Positions 53,633 through 61,484 are shown, counted from the first letter of the stretch. The stretch is DNA of 64,000 nucleotides from Pontibacter harenae (GCF_020907245.1 NZ_JAJJWH010000001.1:178135-242134); one strand, 5' to 3'. The notes: generated from the letters alone by a model not told the origin. Translations and numbers: made by a program.

Positions 53633-53663
53633 TAAAGAGGAACAGAATCAACTAACGAACTAT

Positions 53664-54599
53664 ATGCAAAACCTGAACGAAGAATTAGAGCTGCTGTGGG
53701 GTAAGCTGGAAACATGGGGCGACGAGATCATCCTGATGCTTCCCAATATTTTCTTAGCAATTATACTTCTTATTCTTACCTTTTATATAGCAAGGGTAGT
53801 AAGGGATTGGCTGGAAAAAGCTATAAGTAAGTTCTCTCATAGTGCCGCCATCAACAACTTAGTCCTGACGGTACTGTACATCGGTATGCTGCTGGTGGGC
53901 TTCTTCTTTGTGCTGGACATATTGAATCTTGATAGAGTAGTGATGTCGCTCTTGGCTGGTGTCGGTATCATTGGTCTGGCTTTGGGTTTTGCTTTTCAAG
54001 ATATTGCTGCCAACTTTATTTCAGGAGTTATCATTGCCGTGCAAAGGCCTTTCGGAGTAGGCGATATGATTGAGACGAATGATTACTTTGGCGTAATTGA
54101 GCGGATAACCCTCCGCACCATAAACATAAGGCAGGTAACAGGCGAGGTGGTGCATATTCCTAACAAAATGGTTTTCGAGAACCCGACAGTGAACTACTCT
54201 ATCTATGGCACCCGCCGCGTAGATCTAGATGTAGGTGTCTCGTATGGTGAAGACCTGGAGCGTGTGCAGCAAGTAGTTATCGAGGCCCTGCAAGAGGTAA
54301 AGAACCGCATCAACACACGCGACATTGAGGTGCTGTACCATGAGTTCGGCGACAGTTCTATCAACTTCAAAGCTAGATTCTGGATTTCGTATAAACGGCA
54401 GGTAGATTATGTACTTGCCAAGAGTGATGCTGTTATCCGCATCAAAAAGGCTTTTGATGCGAACGATATTATGATCCCGTTCCCAATTCGTACGCTGGAC
54501 TTTGGTATAAAGGGAGGCGTGAAACTAAACGAGGAAGTGAAAAATATAACTGCCTCTATGAAGAATGGGCAGCAGTTGGGAGGAAATACGGAGCGGTAG
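53664..54599 (+). CDS. MscS-family mechanosensitive channel, compact form (311 aa)
   Basis: Second MscS-type channel of the window. Three membrane segments: about 25-47 (LPNIFLAIILLILTFYIARVV), 65-92 (LVLTVLYIGMLLVGFFFVLDIL) and 95-120 (LDRVVMSLLAGVGIIGLALGFAF, the pore helix). The beta domain follows (FGVGDMIETNDYFGVIERITLRT, VHIPNKMVFENPTVNYS). C-terminal MscS alpha/beta part contains EDLERVQQVVIEALQEV. Close in length to the minimal MscS. Shorter than the one at 245-1903, and without its periplasmic part. Followed by a strong terminator. Confidence 0.93.
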   Translation: MQNLNEELELLWGKLETWGDEIILMLPNIFLAIILLILTFYIARVVRDWLEKAISKFSHSAAINNLVLTVLYIGMLLVGFFFVLDILNLDRVVMSLLAGVGIIGLALGFAFQDIAANFISGVIIAVQRPFGVGDMIETNDYFGVIERITLRTINIRQVTGEVVHIPNKMVFENPTVNYSIYGTRRVDLDVGVSYGEDLERVQQVVIEALQEVKNRINTRDIEVLYHEFGDSSINFKARFWISYKRQVDYVLAKSDAVIRIKKAFDANDIMIPFPIRTLDFGIKGGVKLNEEVKNITASMKNGQQLGGNTER

Positions 54600-54621
54600 G
54601 AAGGAATAATATTAGAACAGC

Positions 54622-54652
54622 AAAAAGGGCCGATACAATATCGGCCCTTTTT
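54622..54652. terminator. Bidirectional terminator between MscS and the 112-aa gene
   Basis: Perfect 14-bp stem AAAAAGGGCCGATA with CAA loop and TATCGGCCCTTTTT. It lies between convergent genes and has T runs on both sides. Confidence 0.9.
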
Positions 54653-54654
54653 GC

Positions 54655-54993
54655 TTATTTACTTTCTTTATCTAAGTCTTTGCCAAGGTCTTCTATCTGC
54701 TTCATAAAGTTATCTATTTTCTCGTCGGCATAAGGGCCATATGAGTTAGTGATAGATCCCTTCAGGCCATCCACAGTTTCCAATACATAAAGTATTGCCA
54801 TGTCATCAGGGTTCGTTTCACCCTCAAAACGATAAAAATCTATGATACGAGCCTCAGTTGGGCCATACGTGTTTTTATCGTCCATGGTGCTAAGGCGACC
54901 ATCGTCATTAATCTTGAAATCAGTTTTATATCCTTCCTTACGTAGCTTGTTACTTACACTAACCAAGGATGTTAATTCTACTTTATCTTCCAT
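54655..54993 (-). CDS. Conserved hypothetical protein (112 aa)
   Basis: A small soluble protein opening MEDKVELTSLVSVSNKLRKEGY, then IIDFYRFEGETNPDDMAILYVLETVDGLKGSITNSYGPYAD. This pattern recurs in short Bacteroidota proteins that some databases label phosphoribosylpyrophosphate synthetase; it lacks the PRPP synthetase domains, so the label is misleading. Function unknown. It is convergent with the MscS gene, sharing its terminator. Confidence 0.8.
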   Translation of the reverse strand: MEDKVELTSLVSVSNKLRKEGYKTDFKINDDGRLSTMDDKNTYGPTEARIIDFYRFEGETNPDDMAILYVLETVDGLKGSITNSYGPYADEKIDNFMKQIEDLGKDLDKESK

Positions 54994-55130
54994 AGCGTTA
55001 CGGTTTTTAAATGAATATCTGTTGGGGTATTTTACATACCTCTATACGCAGAAACTAACTAAGGATACGAAAAAGTGCTAAGATTGATATAGAGCCAAAG
55101 CAAGCGATACTGGCAATAGGTATAAAAAAA

Positions 55131-55158
55131 TAAGGTACAACTCTGTAGTTGTACCTTA
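55131..55158 (-). terminator. Terminator of the Cys-rich membrane peptide gene
   Basis: A perfect 12-bp stem TAAGGTACAACT / AGTTGTACCTTA with a 4-base loop. The preceding As form a T run in the minus direction. It lies about 30 bases beyond the stop at 55188. Confidence 0.75.
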
Positions 55159-55187
55159 TTTATAAATAGTATGCAAGAACAAGAGGA

Positions 55188-55370
55188 CTACGAAGAAGCG
55201 GTCTGCTTCTTTTGCAGCTCTTTTTGAATCTTGTTGAAATCTATAGTAGAGCATGCGCCGCCGCAGCCTTTGGCACAGCCGCTTTTAGCGCTAAAACTTT
55301 GGTAAAGCATACGGCCCATGTATGCCGCTGCCGCTAAAAAAATGATCAGTATAAGAATGTGCTGTACCAT
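55188..55370 (-). CDS. FeoB-associated Cys-rich membrane protein-like peptide (60 aa)
   Basis: A short protein with one membrane helix (LILIIFLAAAAYMGRMLYQSF) then a Cys-Gly cluster (SGCAKGCGGACSTIDF) and a Lys-rich tail. This fits the FeoB-associated Cys-rich membrane peptides of Bacteroidota, which accompany ferrous iron transport. No feoA or feoB lies in the window, so the iron role is by family only. A TATCTTTG box lies 18 bases upstream and a terminator follows, which supports it as a real single-gene unit. Confidence 0.85.
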   Translation of the reverse strand: MVQHILILIIFLAAAAYMGRMLYQSFSAKSGCAKGCGGACSTIDFNKIQKELQKKQTASS

Positions 55371-55387
55371 ATGCTTTTATAACTACG

Positions 55388-55395
55388 CAAAGATA
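55388..55395 (-). promoter_or_regulatory. Bacteroidota -7 box (TATCTTTG)
   Basis: TATCTTTG matches TANNTTTG and ends 17 bases before the ATG at 55370 of the Cys-rich peptide. Confidence 0.45.
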
Positions 55396-55403
55396 AGAAA
55401 AGT

Positions 55404-56207
55404 TTACTCTGCTTTGCCTTTCCAGAACTCGCCTATCGTTTCCATCATCTCAGCATGTATTTTGCCGTTGCTGGCTACCATCTCACGCCCAAATACCACA
55501 TCGCCTTCTTCTGTAAACTTTGTCAGGTGCCCGCCTGCTTCTTTTACAATAATAGCGCCTGCGGCTACATCCCAAGGGTTCAGGTTGTATTCAAAAAAAC
55601 CCTCGAAGCGCCCAACGGCCACATAAGCCAGATCTAAAGCGGCAGAGCCAATTCTGCGTACGCCATGCGATTTCTGCATAAAGCTGCTCATTACCTGCAG
55701 GTACTGCTGCATTAGGCCGAAATCGAAATAAGGAAAGCCCGTCGCGATAAGCGAATCTTTTAGCTGTGGAGCATCCGAAACCTTTATAGGCGCGTCATTT
55801 AAATAAGCTCCGCCCCCTTTGTAGGCAGAAAAGCACTCGTCGCGGTTTGGCTCGTATACGGTGCCTAATATTACCTCGTCGCCATCAGCCAGGCCAACGC
55901 TTACGCAATAGTCGGGCAGGCCGTGCGTAAAATTGGTGGTGCCATCCAGCGGGTCTATAATCCAGTTGTAACGTTCGCCTTTGGTGGTTTCGGTACCTTC
56001 TTCGGTAATAAAGCCAGCCTCTGGCAACAGCTTCTTCAGGTCTGCTACCAGCTGTTTTTCTGTTTCTTTATCTACATAAGATACCAGGTCGTTGAAACCT
56101 TTCATCTCTATTTTAGAGCGATCGAAGTTTGCGGCTTCTTGCTGTAGAAAAGCGCCTGCACTGCGGGCAATTACATTTAGGTTGTTTGATAACTGTTCTA
56201 AGTTCAT
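55404..56207 (-). CDS. Inositol monophosphatase-family protein (267 aa)
   Basis: Magnesium-dependent phosphatase of the IMPase/SuhB family. The metal-binding Glu pair is in GFITEEGTE (about 67-75), the central motif IIDPLDGTTNFTHGLPDYCVSV (about 86-107), and the end WDVAAGAIIVKEAGGHLT (about 212-229), which contains the third metal Asp. Length fits. Substrate could be myo-inositol-1-phosphate or a related sugar phosphate (3'-phosphoadenosine-5'-phosphate in the CysQ branch). It is 10 bases from the DUF4105 gene and co-directional. Confidence 0.95.
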   Translation of the reverse strand: MNLEQLSNNLNVIARSAGAFLQQEAANFDRSKIEMKGFNDLVSYVDKETEKQLVADLKKLLPEAGFITEEGTETTKGERYNWIIDPLDGTTNFTHGLPDYCVSVGLADGDEVILGTVYEPNRDECFSAYKGGGAYLNDAPIKVSDAPQLKDSLIATGFPYFDFGLMQQYLQVMSSFMQKSHGVRRIGSAALDLAYVAVGRFEGFFEYNLNPWDVAAGAIIVKEAGGHLTKFTEEGDVVFGREMVASNGKIHAEMMETIGEFWKGKAE

Positions 56208-56217
56208 AGTTTGGTTT

Positions 56218-57441
56218 TTATACTTTGGCCTTTGTTGTTAAAGTTCTTTTTTCTTTAAAAGACCATACAATGTACTCTGCTCTAAGTGCTAAGGTTAAAG
56301 CAATAGGAATAAATGCGGCGTGCGGTTCCTGTGGTAATCCCCACCAGGTAATTACCAGCAAACCTGTAATAACAGCCGTTATCGTCATGTAAAGCCTTAT
56401 CCAGTTTGGGAGAAGCTTTTTGCCCAAAAAGAAAGCCACTACCACATGTGTAGGAATGCCCCACAACAGGTTAAAGTTGTTCGCAGTAGCCTGATGATCG
56501 GTGGCAAACCACAGCAGCAGGAATACAATGCCTAAGAGCCCTGCCACAAAGAAAAGAACTGTATCTAATGTGCGGGTACGTCGGCGGTTCTTAAAATCAA
56601 GTATGGTAACGATTAAAACTGCCACAAAGAACACCCAGAAAAGTATGGTTGGTGTAAACAGCGAAAAGCCTTCTTCCTGCGGTGGTGTCTGCAGGAAAAC
56701 AGGCTGCGGCTCTCCTGCCAAAGGTACAGCCCTTCCATCACGCATAATGGTGGCGTTGGCAAAACCCTTCGAAAGATAATTAGGCAGGAACATGTACTCG
56801 TAAGGAGTTGCTTCTTGGTCTATTTTAGCACCCAAAGCTAAATCGATACCGAAGTCGCCCCAGGGCTGCGGCGGCAGGTACAAATCAATCAGGTTGCGGA
56901 AAGTATAGTCTTTGTCGAAGTGCGCAATGTTAAACTCGATCTGACCAGGAAAAGTAGCTTCTAAACCATCGCGGATACGGGTAGCACAGTTATCGAAGAA
57001 GAAATCATACAGATAGAAGCGATTGGCTGGCAGGTAATTGTTTGTCAGGAATAGCCAATACTGCTGCTTTTGCTCTGGTGTCAGGTTCAGTTCCTGCTCA
57101 TACACAGAGCGGTTCTCCATCGAGTAGTTGTACACGAAATCGCGGAAATAAGCGGCAGAGAGTTTATAGTTCAGCTTTCCTCTGGCAAACTTCAGGTAAA
57201 AGTTCGGCTCGTTAAAATCGAAGGTGCCATAGTTAAAGATAATGTCCAGGCCCAGGGCAGGATCGTTTACCCGCACCGCACTGTGTCCGAATACAGCATA
57301 CAAATCATCACCGCTGGAGCAGGTTATCAGGCTGATCTTGGCATCAGGCGATATACGCATGCCTTCAAACTGCGCCTGCGCCTGTAATGTACACAGGCAC
57401 ACCAGAAGCAGCAGCCCAATGTGTTTAAAATATCTTTTCAT
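56218..57441 (-). CDS. DUF4105-family membrane protein, Lnb-like (407 aa)
   Basis: Integral envelope protein. A signal-like N-terminus is followed by the DUF4105 region: ISLITCSSGDDLYAVFGHSAVRV with a conserved His near 51, YEQELNLTPEQKQQYWLFL, and LYDFFFDNCATRIRDGLEATF with a conserved Cys near 149. Four membrane helices lie at about 265-400. Relatives (PF13387) in Bacteroides have been reported, as I recall, to be the lipoprotein N-acyltransferase Lnb, using His and Cys. If so, this protein completes lipoprotein triacylation, which fits the many lipoproteins in this window. Assignment to that function is inference. Confidence 0.82.
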   Translation of the reverse strand: MKRYFKHIGLLLLVCLCTLQAQAQFEGMRISPDAKISLITCSSGDDLYAVFGHSAVRVNDPALGLDIIFNYGTFDFNEPNFYLKFARGKLNYKLSAAYFRDFVYNYSMENRSVYEQELNLTPEQKQQYWLFLTNNYLPANRFYLYDFFFDNCATRIRDGLEATFPGQIEFNIAHFDKDYTFRNLIDLYLPPQPWGDFGIDLALGAKIDQEATPYEYMFLPNYLSKGFANATIMRDGRAVPLAGEPQPVFLQTPPQEEGFSLFTPTILFWVFFVAVLIVTILDFKNRRRTRTLDTVLFFVAGLLGIVFLLLWFATDHQATANNFNLLWGIPTHVVVAFFLGKKLLPNWIRLYMTITAVITGLLVITWWGLPQEPHAAFIPIALTLALRAEYIVWSFKEKRTLTTKAKV

Positions 57442-57540
57442 ATAGTTAGCGAGGCGCTGGTGCCTCTGGATGCTCAGTTATTAAATGATTGGTATCGTTC
57501 TATATACTTGCTTTTTTACTGTGGCAGTAGTTTGTTCAAG

Positions 57541-57762
57541 CACCCCCTGCCCCCTCCTTATCTAAGGCGGGGAGTCTGCTGCTGCTACTTCCTCTGTAGT
57601 GCTCTGTAGCTAACAGTTAAATTATAAATTATGAGGTATAAATTAATTTGTGACTAAGGCACAAATTAATAAATCATCACTTAGCTCATGCCGTTACAAC
57701 ACGCAAGACGGGCAAAGGAGTAAGTAAAGCTCCCCGCCTTAGACAAGGAGGGGCTGGGGGTG
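57541..57762. repeat. 222-bp element with long inverted ends
   Basis: Left end 57541-57574 and right end 57730-57762 are nearly perfect inverted repeats of 33-34 bases; each contains CTCCTTxTCTAAGGCGGGGAG. Between them a further hairpin forms from TTAATTTGTG and CACAAATTAA (about 57641-57668). The element fills most of the 356-base gap 57442-57797 between DUF4105 and rsmI. No coding frame. Similar in size and ends to the element at 61550-61780. Confidence 0.75.
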
Positions 57763-57797
57763 GTTGAAAAACACTTGCAAAACACAATGCCCCTCAA

Positions 57798-58514
57798 CTA
57801 CTCCTCAGAGCTTGCCTTTCCTCCTTTTGCTCCCGCACCTGATACTACCAACACAAACTCCCCTTTTATAGCCTTCGTCGTGAAAAGCTCCACCAGTTCA
57901 TCCAGTGTGCCATTGATGGTTTCTTCAAACATCTTAGATATTTCACGTGAAACAGATGCTTGTCTTTCCCCGCCAAAAAACTCTTTAAACTGCGTGAGCG
58001 ACTTAAGCAGGCGGTGCGGCGATTCGTAAAAAATCATGGTCCGCTCCTCCTGTACCAAACTCTGCAAACGTGTTTGTCTGCCTTTTTTAACAGGCAGAAA
58101 TCCTTCAAATGTAAAACGGTCGGTGCTGAAGCCAGATTTTACCAGGGCTGGTACAAAAGCAGTAGGCCCAGGCAAACATTCAATTTTAAGGTCATGCTTC
58201 AGGCACTCCCGCACCAGGTAAAAGCCAGGGTCGGAAATGCCAGGCGTACCCGCATCAGAAATCAAAGCCATCACCTCTCCTGCCTTTAATCTGTCTACCA
58301 AATGCCCTGTTGCCTTATGCTCGTTGTGGAGGTGGTGGCTATGCATCCGCTTTTCGATGCCCAGGTGCTGCAGTAACTTGCCGCTGGTGCGCGTATCCTC
58401 TGCCAGAATAACATCCACCTCCTTCAGCACCCGAATAGCCCGAAGCGTAATATCCTCCAGGTTACCTATGGGTGTAGGTACCAAGTATAAATTTGTCTTT
58501 TCCTGTTCCTGCAT
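57798..58514 (-). CDS. rsmI: 16S rRNA (cytidine(1402)-2'-O)-methyltransferase RsmI (238 aa)
   Basis: SAM-dependent tetrapyrrole-methylase-fold enzyme that 2'-O-methylates C1402 of 16S rRNA with RsmH. The N-terminus LYLVPTPIGNLEDITLRAI, the motif ILAEDTRTSGKLLQHLGI near 36-53, SDAGTPGISDPGF near 85-97, and YESPHRLLKSL near 152-162 are family signatures. The protein lacks the short C-terminal extension of some homologues. A parS-like site lies inside the coding sequence at 57939. Confidence 0.95.
   Translation of the reverse strand: MQEQEKTNLYLVPTPIGNLEDITLRAIRVLKEVDVILAEDTRTSGKLLQHLGIEKRMHSHHLHNEHKATGHLVDRLKAGEVMALISDAGTPGISDPGFYLVRECLKHDLKIECLPGPTAFVPALVKSGFSTDRFTFEGFLPVKKGRQTRLQSLVQEERTMIFYESPHRLLKSLTQFKEFFGGERQASVSREISKMFEETINGTLDELVELFTTKAIKGEFVLVVSGAGAKGGKASSEE
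57939..57954. other. parS-like site inside rsmI
   Basis: TATTTCACGTGAAACA differs from the parS consensus TGTTTCACGTGAAACA by one base (A for G at position 2). It falls in the coding region of rsmI. Coding parS sites are known in other species. It is 41.6 kb from the perfect site at 16305. Confidence 0.55.
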
Positions 58515-58579
58515 GAGGTAAAGATAACGGGTAGAGTTAGAGATTTAAAGAGTTAGAGGGTTAAAGAGTTATTCTGAGT

Positions 58580-58695
58580 TTAGAGATTTAGAGCGTTTGG
58601 GAGTTAGAGAGGTGTTTTCTGTATCAACTATAGCTACGCCAGATATATTATCAGTGTAACAAATTAACAAATACTTTAACGCTCTAAATCTCTAA
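58580..58695. repeat. 18-bp perfect inverted repeat near the pterin dehydratase gene end
   Basis: TTAGAGATTTAGAGCGTT at 58580-58597 is perfectly inverted at 58678-58695, which includes the stop of the gene at 58692. Around the left copy, GAGTTAGAG-type units repeat several times (58532-58612). It could fold as a long hairpin or be a small element. Confidence 0.55.
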
Positions 58696-58937
58696 CTCCT
58701 AAACTTCCCATATATTTCCTCAATCCGCTTAGCCAGCTTATGGTCCAGCTCTGTTACGGTGTTGCCAGCGTCGTGGGTAGTTAGCTCTATGTCTACTTTG
58801 TTGTACACGTTGCTCCACCAGGGGTGGTGGTTTAGCTCCTCGGCAACCTTGGCCACTTGGTTCATGAAGGCCATCGCTTGGTTGAAATCTTTAAAGCGCA
58901 GGCTGCACTTTAAAGCATTGTCTTCTTCTCTCCACAT
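58692..58937 (-). CDS. Pterin-4a-carbinolamine dehydratase family protein (81 aa)
   Basis: Recycles 4a-hydroxytetrahydrobiopterin, or has a structural role in bacteria that lack aromatic amino acid hydroxylases. The active-site signature [34 protein letters not shown] (residues about 36-69) holds the His-His-Pro and the downstream THD. Opening is [18 protein letters not shown]. Slightly shorter than the usual 95-105 residues at the N-terminus. No phenylalanine hydroxylase gene is adjacent. Confidence 0.93.
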   Translation of the reverse strand: MWREEDNALKCSLRFKDFNQAMAFMNQVAKVAEELNHHPWWSNVYNKVDIELTTHDAGNTVTELDHKLAKRIEEIYGKFRS

Positions 58938-59104
58938 AGTTTTAAAATTAGTACTAACAGGTATACTACAGAAACAAGCCTAAGATGCAGGCGTATAGTT
59001 AAATCTAACACACATCACGTACATCGCTCAAGCTTTATAAGAGCTGTTTGGCCTATGTCGTGGTAAGTGTGTCACTTTTGTTAACGACGTAAAACTATAA
59101 AACT

Positions 59105-59965
59105 ATGGAAAACAAACCAGAATCTTTACCAGCACAAGAGCAGGGGCACCAGCCAGGCAAGGAGCATAAAATGACACCAGAGCCAGAATTTATAAGAGAC
59201 TCTTATAAAGGTGGCGACAAGCTAAAGGGAAAAGTAGCTTTAATCAGCGGTGGCGACAGCGGCATAGGTCGTGCTGTGGCCGTGCATTTTGCCCGCGAAG
59301 GAGCTGATGTTGCCATTATTTACCTGGACGAGGAAAAAGATGCGCAGAAGACGAAGGAATTAGTAGAGAAAGAAGGTCGCAAATGCCTGACAATGGCAGG
59401 TGACATAGGAGAAGAAGACTTCTGCAAAGAGGCTGTTGAGCGTACTGTAAAAGAGCTCGGTAAGCTGGATGTGTTAGTAAACAATGCCGCAGAGCAGCAC
59501 GAGCAGACAGACCTGCGGGACATCACAAAAGAACAATTGCAGCGCACGTTCCAGACAAACATCTTCTCAATGTTTTACATGACAAAAGCTGCCCTTAACC
59601 ATTTAAAAGAAGGCAGTGCTATTGTTAATACCACCTCTATTACCTCTTACCGCGGCAGCAGCCACCTGATGGATTATGCAGCCACAAAAGGTGCTATTAC
59701 AAGCTTTACAAGATCGCTATCCTCTAACCTGGCAGACAAAAAAATAAGGGTAAATGCCGTAGCGCCAGGCCCTATCTGGACACCACTGATCCCAGCTTCG
59801 TTTGATGCCGATAAAGTGGCTGAGTTTGGTGAGAGCCAGCCGCTGGGGCGTGTAGGCCAGCCTTCTGAAGTGGCTCCTGCTTATGTGTATCTGGCTTCAG
59901 AAGATGGATCTTATGTAACTGGCCAAGTAATACATGTGAACGGTGGCGAATTAATTGGTTCGTAA
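59105..59965 (+). CDS. Short-chain dehydrogenase, stress-type with N-terminal extension (286 aa)
   Basis: NAD(P)-dependent oxidoreductase of the SDR superfamily. The Gly-rich site is ALISGGDSGIGRAVAVHFA near 45-63. NNAAEQHEQ near 123-131 and the catalytic YAATKGAITSF (Tyr, Lys) near 197-207 follow, with the closing GQVIHVNGGELIGS. A hydrophilic N-terminal arm of about 38 residues (QEQGHQPGKEHKMTPEPEF) puts it with the YghA/YhxC-type enzymes that often sit in stress regulons. The next two small genes are hydrophilic and co-directional, which supports a stress role by inference. Confidence 0.93.
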   Translation: MENKPESLPAQEQGHQPGKEHKMTPEPEFIRDSYKGGDKLKGKVALISGGDSGIGRAVAVHFAREGADVAIIYLDEEKDAQKTKELVEKEGRKCLTMAGDIGEEDFCKEAVERTVKELGKLDVLVNNAAEQHEQTDLRDITKEQLQRTFQTNIFSMFYMTKAALNHLKEGSAIVNTTSITSYRGSSHLMDYAATKGAITSFTRSLSSNLADKKIRVNAVAPGPIWTPLIPASFDADKVAEFGESQPLGRVGQPSEVAPAYVYLASEDGSYVTGQVIHVNGGELIGS

Positions 59966-60052
59966 AATAGCCAACCATACCGTGCAATTTGGAGTAAAAC
60001 TAATTGTAAAGCACTTTGCAAACTGGTGCAATTCAAACTTAAAGCAACAATA

Positions 60053-60361
60053 ATGGCTGAAGATAAAAATAATGAGCATAAAGGTTCGCTTAAGGGTGTA
60101 CCGCCTGAGGAAAGGCCTGTGCGTGTGATTGATGAAGATACATCAGAGCAGGAAATGCGTGCAGGACATATAGTGCCAGGAGCTGATGCACCTAAGAACG
60201 AACATCAGCGTGGCGGTTTTGGTAACCGCGACGGTAAAGAAGGATATGGAAGCGATACAGCAGGTCAGGGACCATCGGCCACAGGCGTAAACGATTTCTC
60301 TGACGATGGCACACCGCCGAAAGATAACTTTAGAACTGAGGAAGAAGGGCGAGGCACTTGA
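60053..60361 (+). CDS. Small hydrophilic protein, probably disordered (102 aa)
   Basis: The ATG at 60053 gives MAEDKNNEHKGSLKGVPPEE; an upstream start at 60026 adds nine unlike residues. The whole protein is Gly-, Asp-, Glu- and Lys-rich with hardly any hydrophobic core (e.g. RGGFGNRDGKEGYGSDTAGQ), as in hydrophilin-like or stress-induced proteins. No named family. It is the second gene of a likely operon after the SDR gene (88-base gap). Confidence 0.7.
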   Translation: MAEDKNNEHKGSLKGVPPEERPVRVIDEDTSEQEMRAGHIVPGADAPKNEHQRGGFGNRDGKEGYGSDTAGQGPSATGVNDFSDDGTPPKDNFRTEEEGRGT

Positions 60362-60440
60362 GCCTAGCCTTGTGAGTGAATTCAAATTTCAGGTATAAGA
60401 ACAAAATAGGCTCTTGTACCGCATGTTTAATTTAAATAAA

Positions 60441-60448
60441 AAGGAGGA
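60441..60448 (+). promoter_or_regulatory. Strong Shine-Dalgarno, unusual for this window
   Basis: AAGGAGGA lies 4 bases before the ATG at 60453. Such a full match to the anti-SD is rare here, since most genes have weak or no SD, and it decides the start of the 76-residue protein over an upstream ATG at 60414. Confidence 0.75.
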
Positions 60449-60452
60449 CATC

Positions 60453-60683
60453 ATGCCATATAAGCATACACAGCCTGGTGGGGCTGATTCAGGAAATCCA
60501 TCTGGAAGAGGACAATCTAAAGCTGGAGCGAAACCAGTAGATCCGAACCAAACTCGTGACGAACACGAAGAATTAAAAGAAAAGTACACAAAAGGACCAG
60601 ACGAGTTAGCAGACGGTATACGTACAAACAACGTAAACCGCAACCTGCACAAACCTGGCATTGACAACAACAAGTATAACTAA
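60453..60683 (+). CDS. Small hydrophilic Gly/Asn-rich protein (76 aa)
   Basis: From the ATG at 60453 the protein reads MPYKHTQPGGADSGNPSGRG and continues with TRDEHEELKEKYTKGPDELADG and NVNRNLHKPGIDNNKYN. It is fully hydrophilic and probably disordered, similar in character to its neighbour at 60053. A strong Shine-Dalgarno fixes the start. A terminator follows 18 bases after the stop. Third gene of the SDR unit; role unknown, stress-linked by association. Confidence 0.7.
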   Translation: MPYKHTQPGGADSGNPSGRGQSKAGAKPVDPNQTRDEHEELKEKYTKGPDELADGIRTNNVNRNLHKPGIDNNKYN

Positions 60684-60700
60684 GACTGATTAAGTTTTAT

Positions 60701-60742
60701 AAAAAAGAAAGCACCTGCTTAGAAGCAGGTGCTTTCTTTTTT
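60701..60742. terminator. Terminator after the 76-aa gene
   Basis: An inverted repeat with core GAAAGCACCTGCTT and its complement AAGCAGGTGCTTTC (outer A/T runs on both sides). It ends the SDR-hydrophilic protein unit. Confidence 0.85.
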
Positions 60743-60788
60743 ATCTTAGTAGCTTATTTTACTTTTAGCAAAGCCAAAACACAAGCTG

Positions 60789-61484
60789 ATGGCCCGATAC
60801 GCCCTTACTGACATCCATGGATGCGCACGCACATTAAAAGCCATGGTGCAAGATCAACTGAAGCTTCAGAAAACAGACGAACTGTATATTCTGGGTGACC
60901 TGGTAAACAAAGGGCCCGACAGTAAAGGTGTGATAGACTTTATCCTACATTTACAAAAGCAGGATTACCAGGTGTTCTGCCTAAGGGGCAATCACGACCA
61001 GATGCTGCTAAAAGCCAGCCAAAAAGGAGATAGCGCAATCAAACTTACAGCCATCGAAAAGAAGCTATTGCTAGAGAACTTTGAAATCGTTCACCTGAAA
61101 GAGCTTCCTAAAAAATACATAAATTTCTTAAAAGGCCTTCCTTACTACCTGGAAGTAAAAGATTTCTTTCTCGTTCATGCAGGCTTCGACTTTAAGCAAA
61201 CCGATATTTTTAAAGACACAGATGCCATGCTAAACATCCGTGACTATAAAATTAACTGGGATAAGCTGTACAACAAAGGCCTGCTGCACGGCCATACACC
61301 TACTCCGTTACATACTATAAAAAAAGCGACATCTCATAATGAAGACCGCCTAAACCTGGATGCTGGGTGTGTATACTACCGCAACGCCTCGTTCGGAAAT
61401 ATGGTGGCTTTAAACATGGATACTTACGAGCTCTTAGTGCAGCCGAACACAGATAGGCCATACCCCGTGGCCCGCAAAAGCTAA
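60789..61484 (+). CDS. Metallophosphoesterase, PrpA/Ser-Thr phosphatase-like (231 aa)
   Basis: Calcineurin-type phosphoesterase. Metal-binding motifs are TDIHGCARTL (D, H near 7-9), LGDLVNKGPDSKGV (about 36-49), LRGNHDQML (about 62-70) and VHAGFDF (about 122-128), with a final HGHTPTPL near 167-174. This set matches the diadenosine tetraphosphatase/protein phosphatase subgroup. The substrate is not determinable. Length is normal. It is preceded by a terminator and followed by a 1.1 kb non-coding region. Confidence 0.93.
   Translation: MARYALTDIHGCARTLKAMVQDQLKLQKTDELYILGDLVNKGPDSKGVIDFILHLQKQDYQVFCLRGNHDQMLLKASQKGDSAIKLTAIEKKLLLENFEIVHLKELPKKYINFLKGLPYYLEVKDFFLVHAGFDFKQTDIFKDTDAMLNIRDYKINWDKLYNKGLLHGHTPTPLHTIKKATSHNEDRLNLDAGCVYYRNASFGNMVALNMDTYELLVQPNTDRPYPVARKS

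Noticed and set aside
54655..54993. Label 'phosphoribosylpyrophosphate synthetase' for the 112-residue protein
   Set aside because: The protein lacks PRPP synthetase motifs and length; the label in this group appears to be an error that spread.
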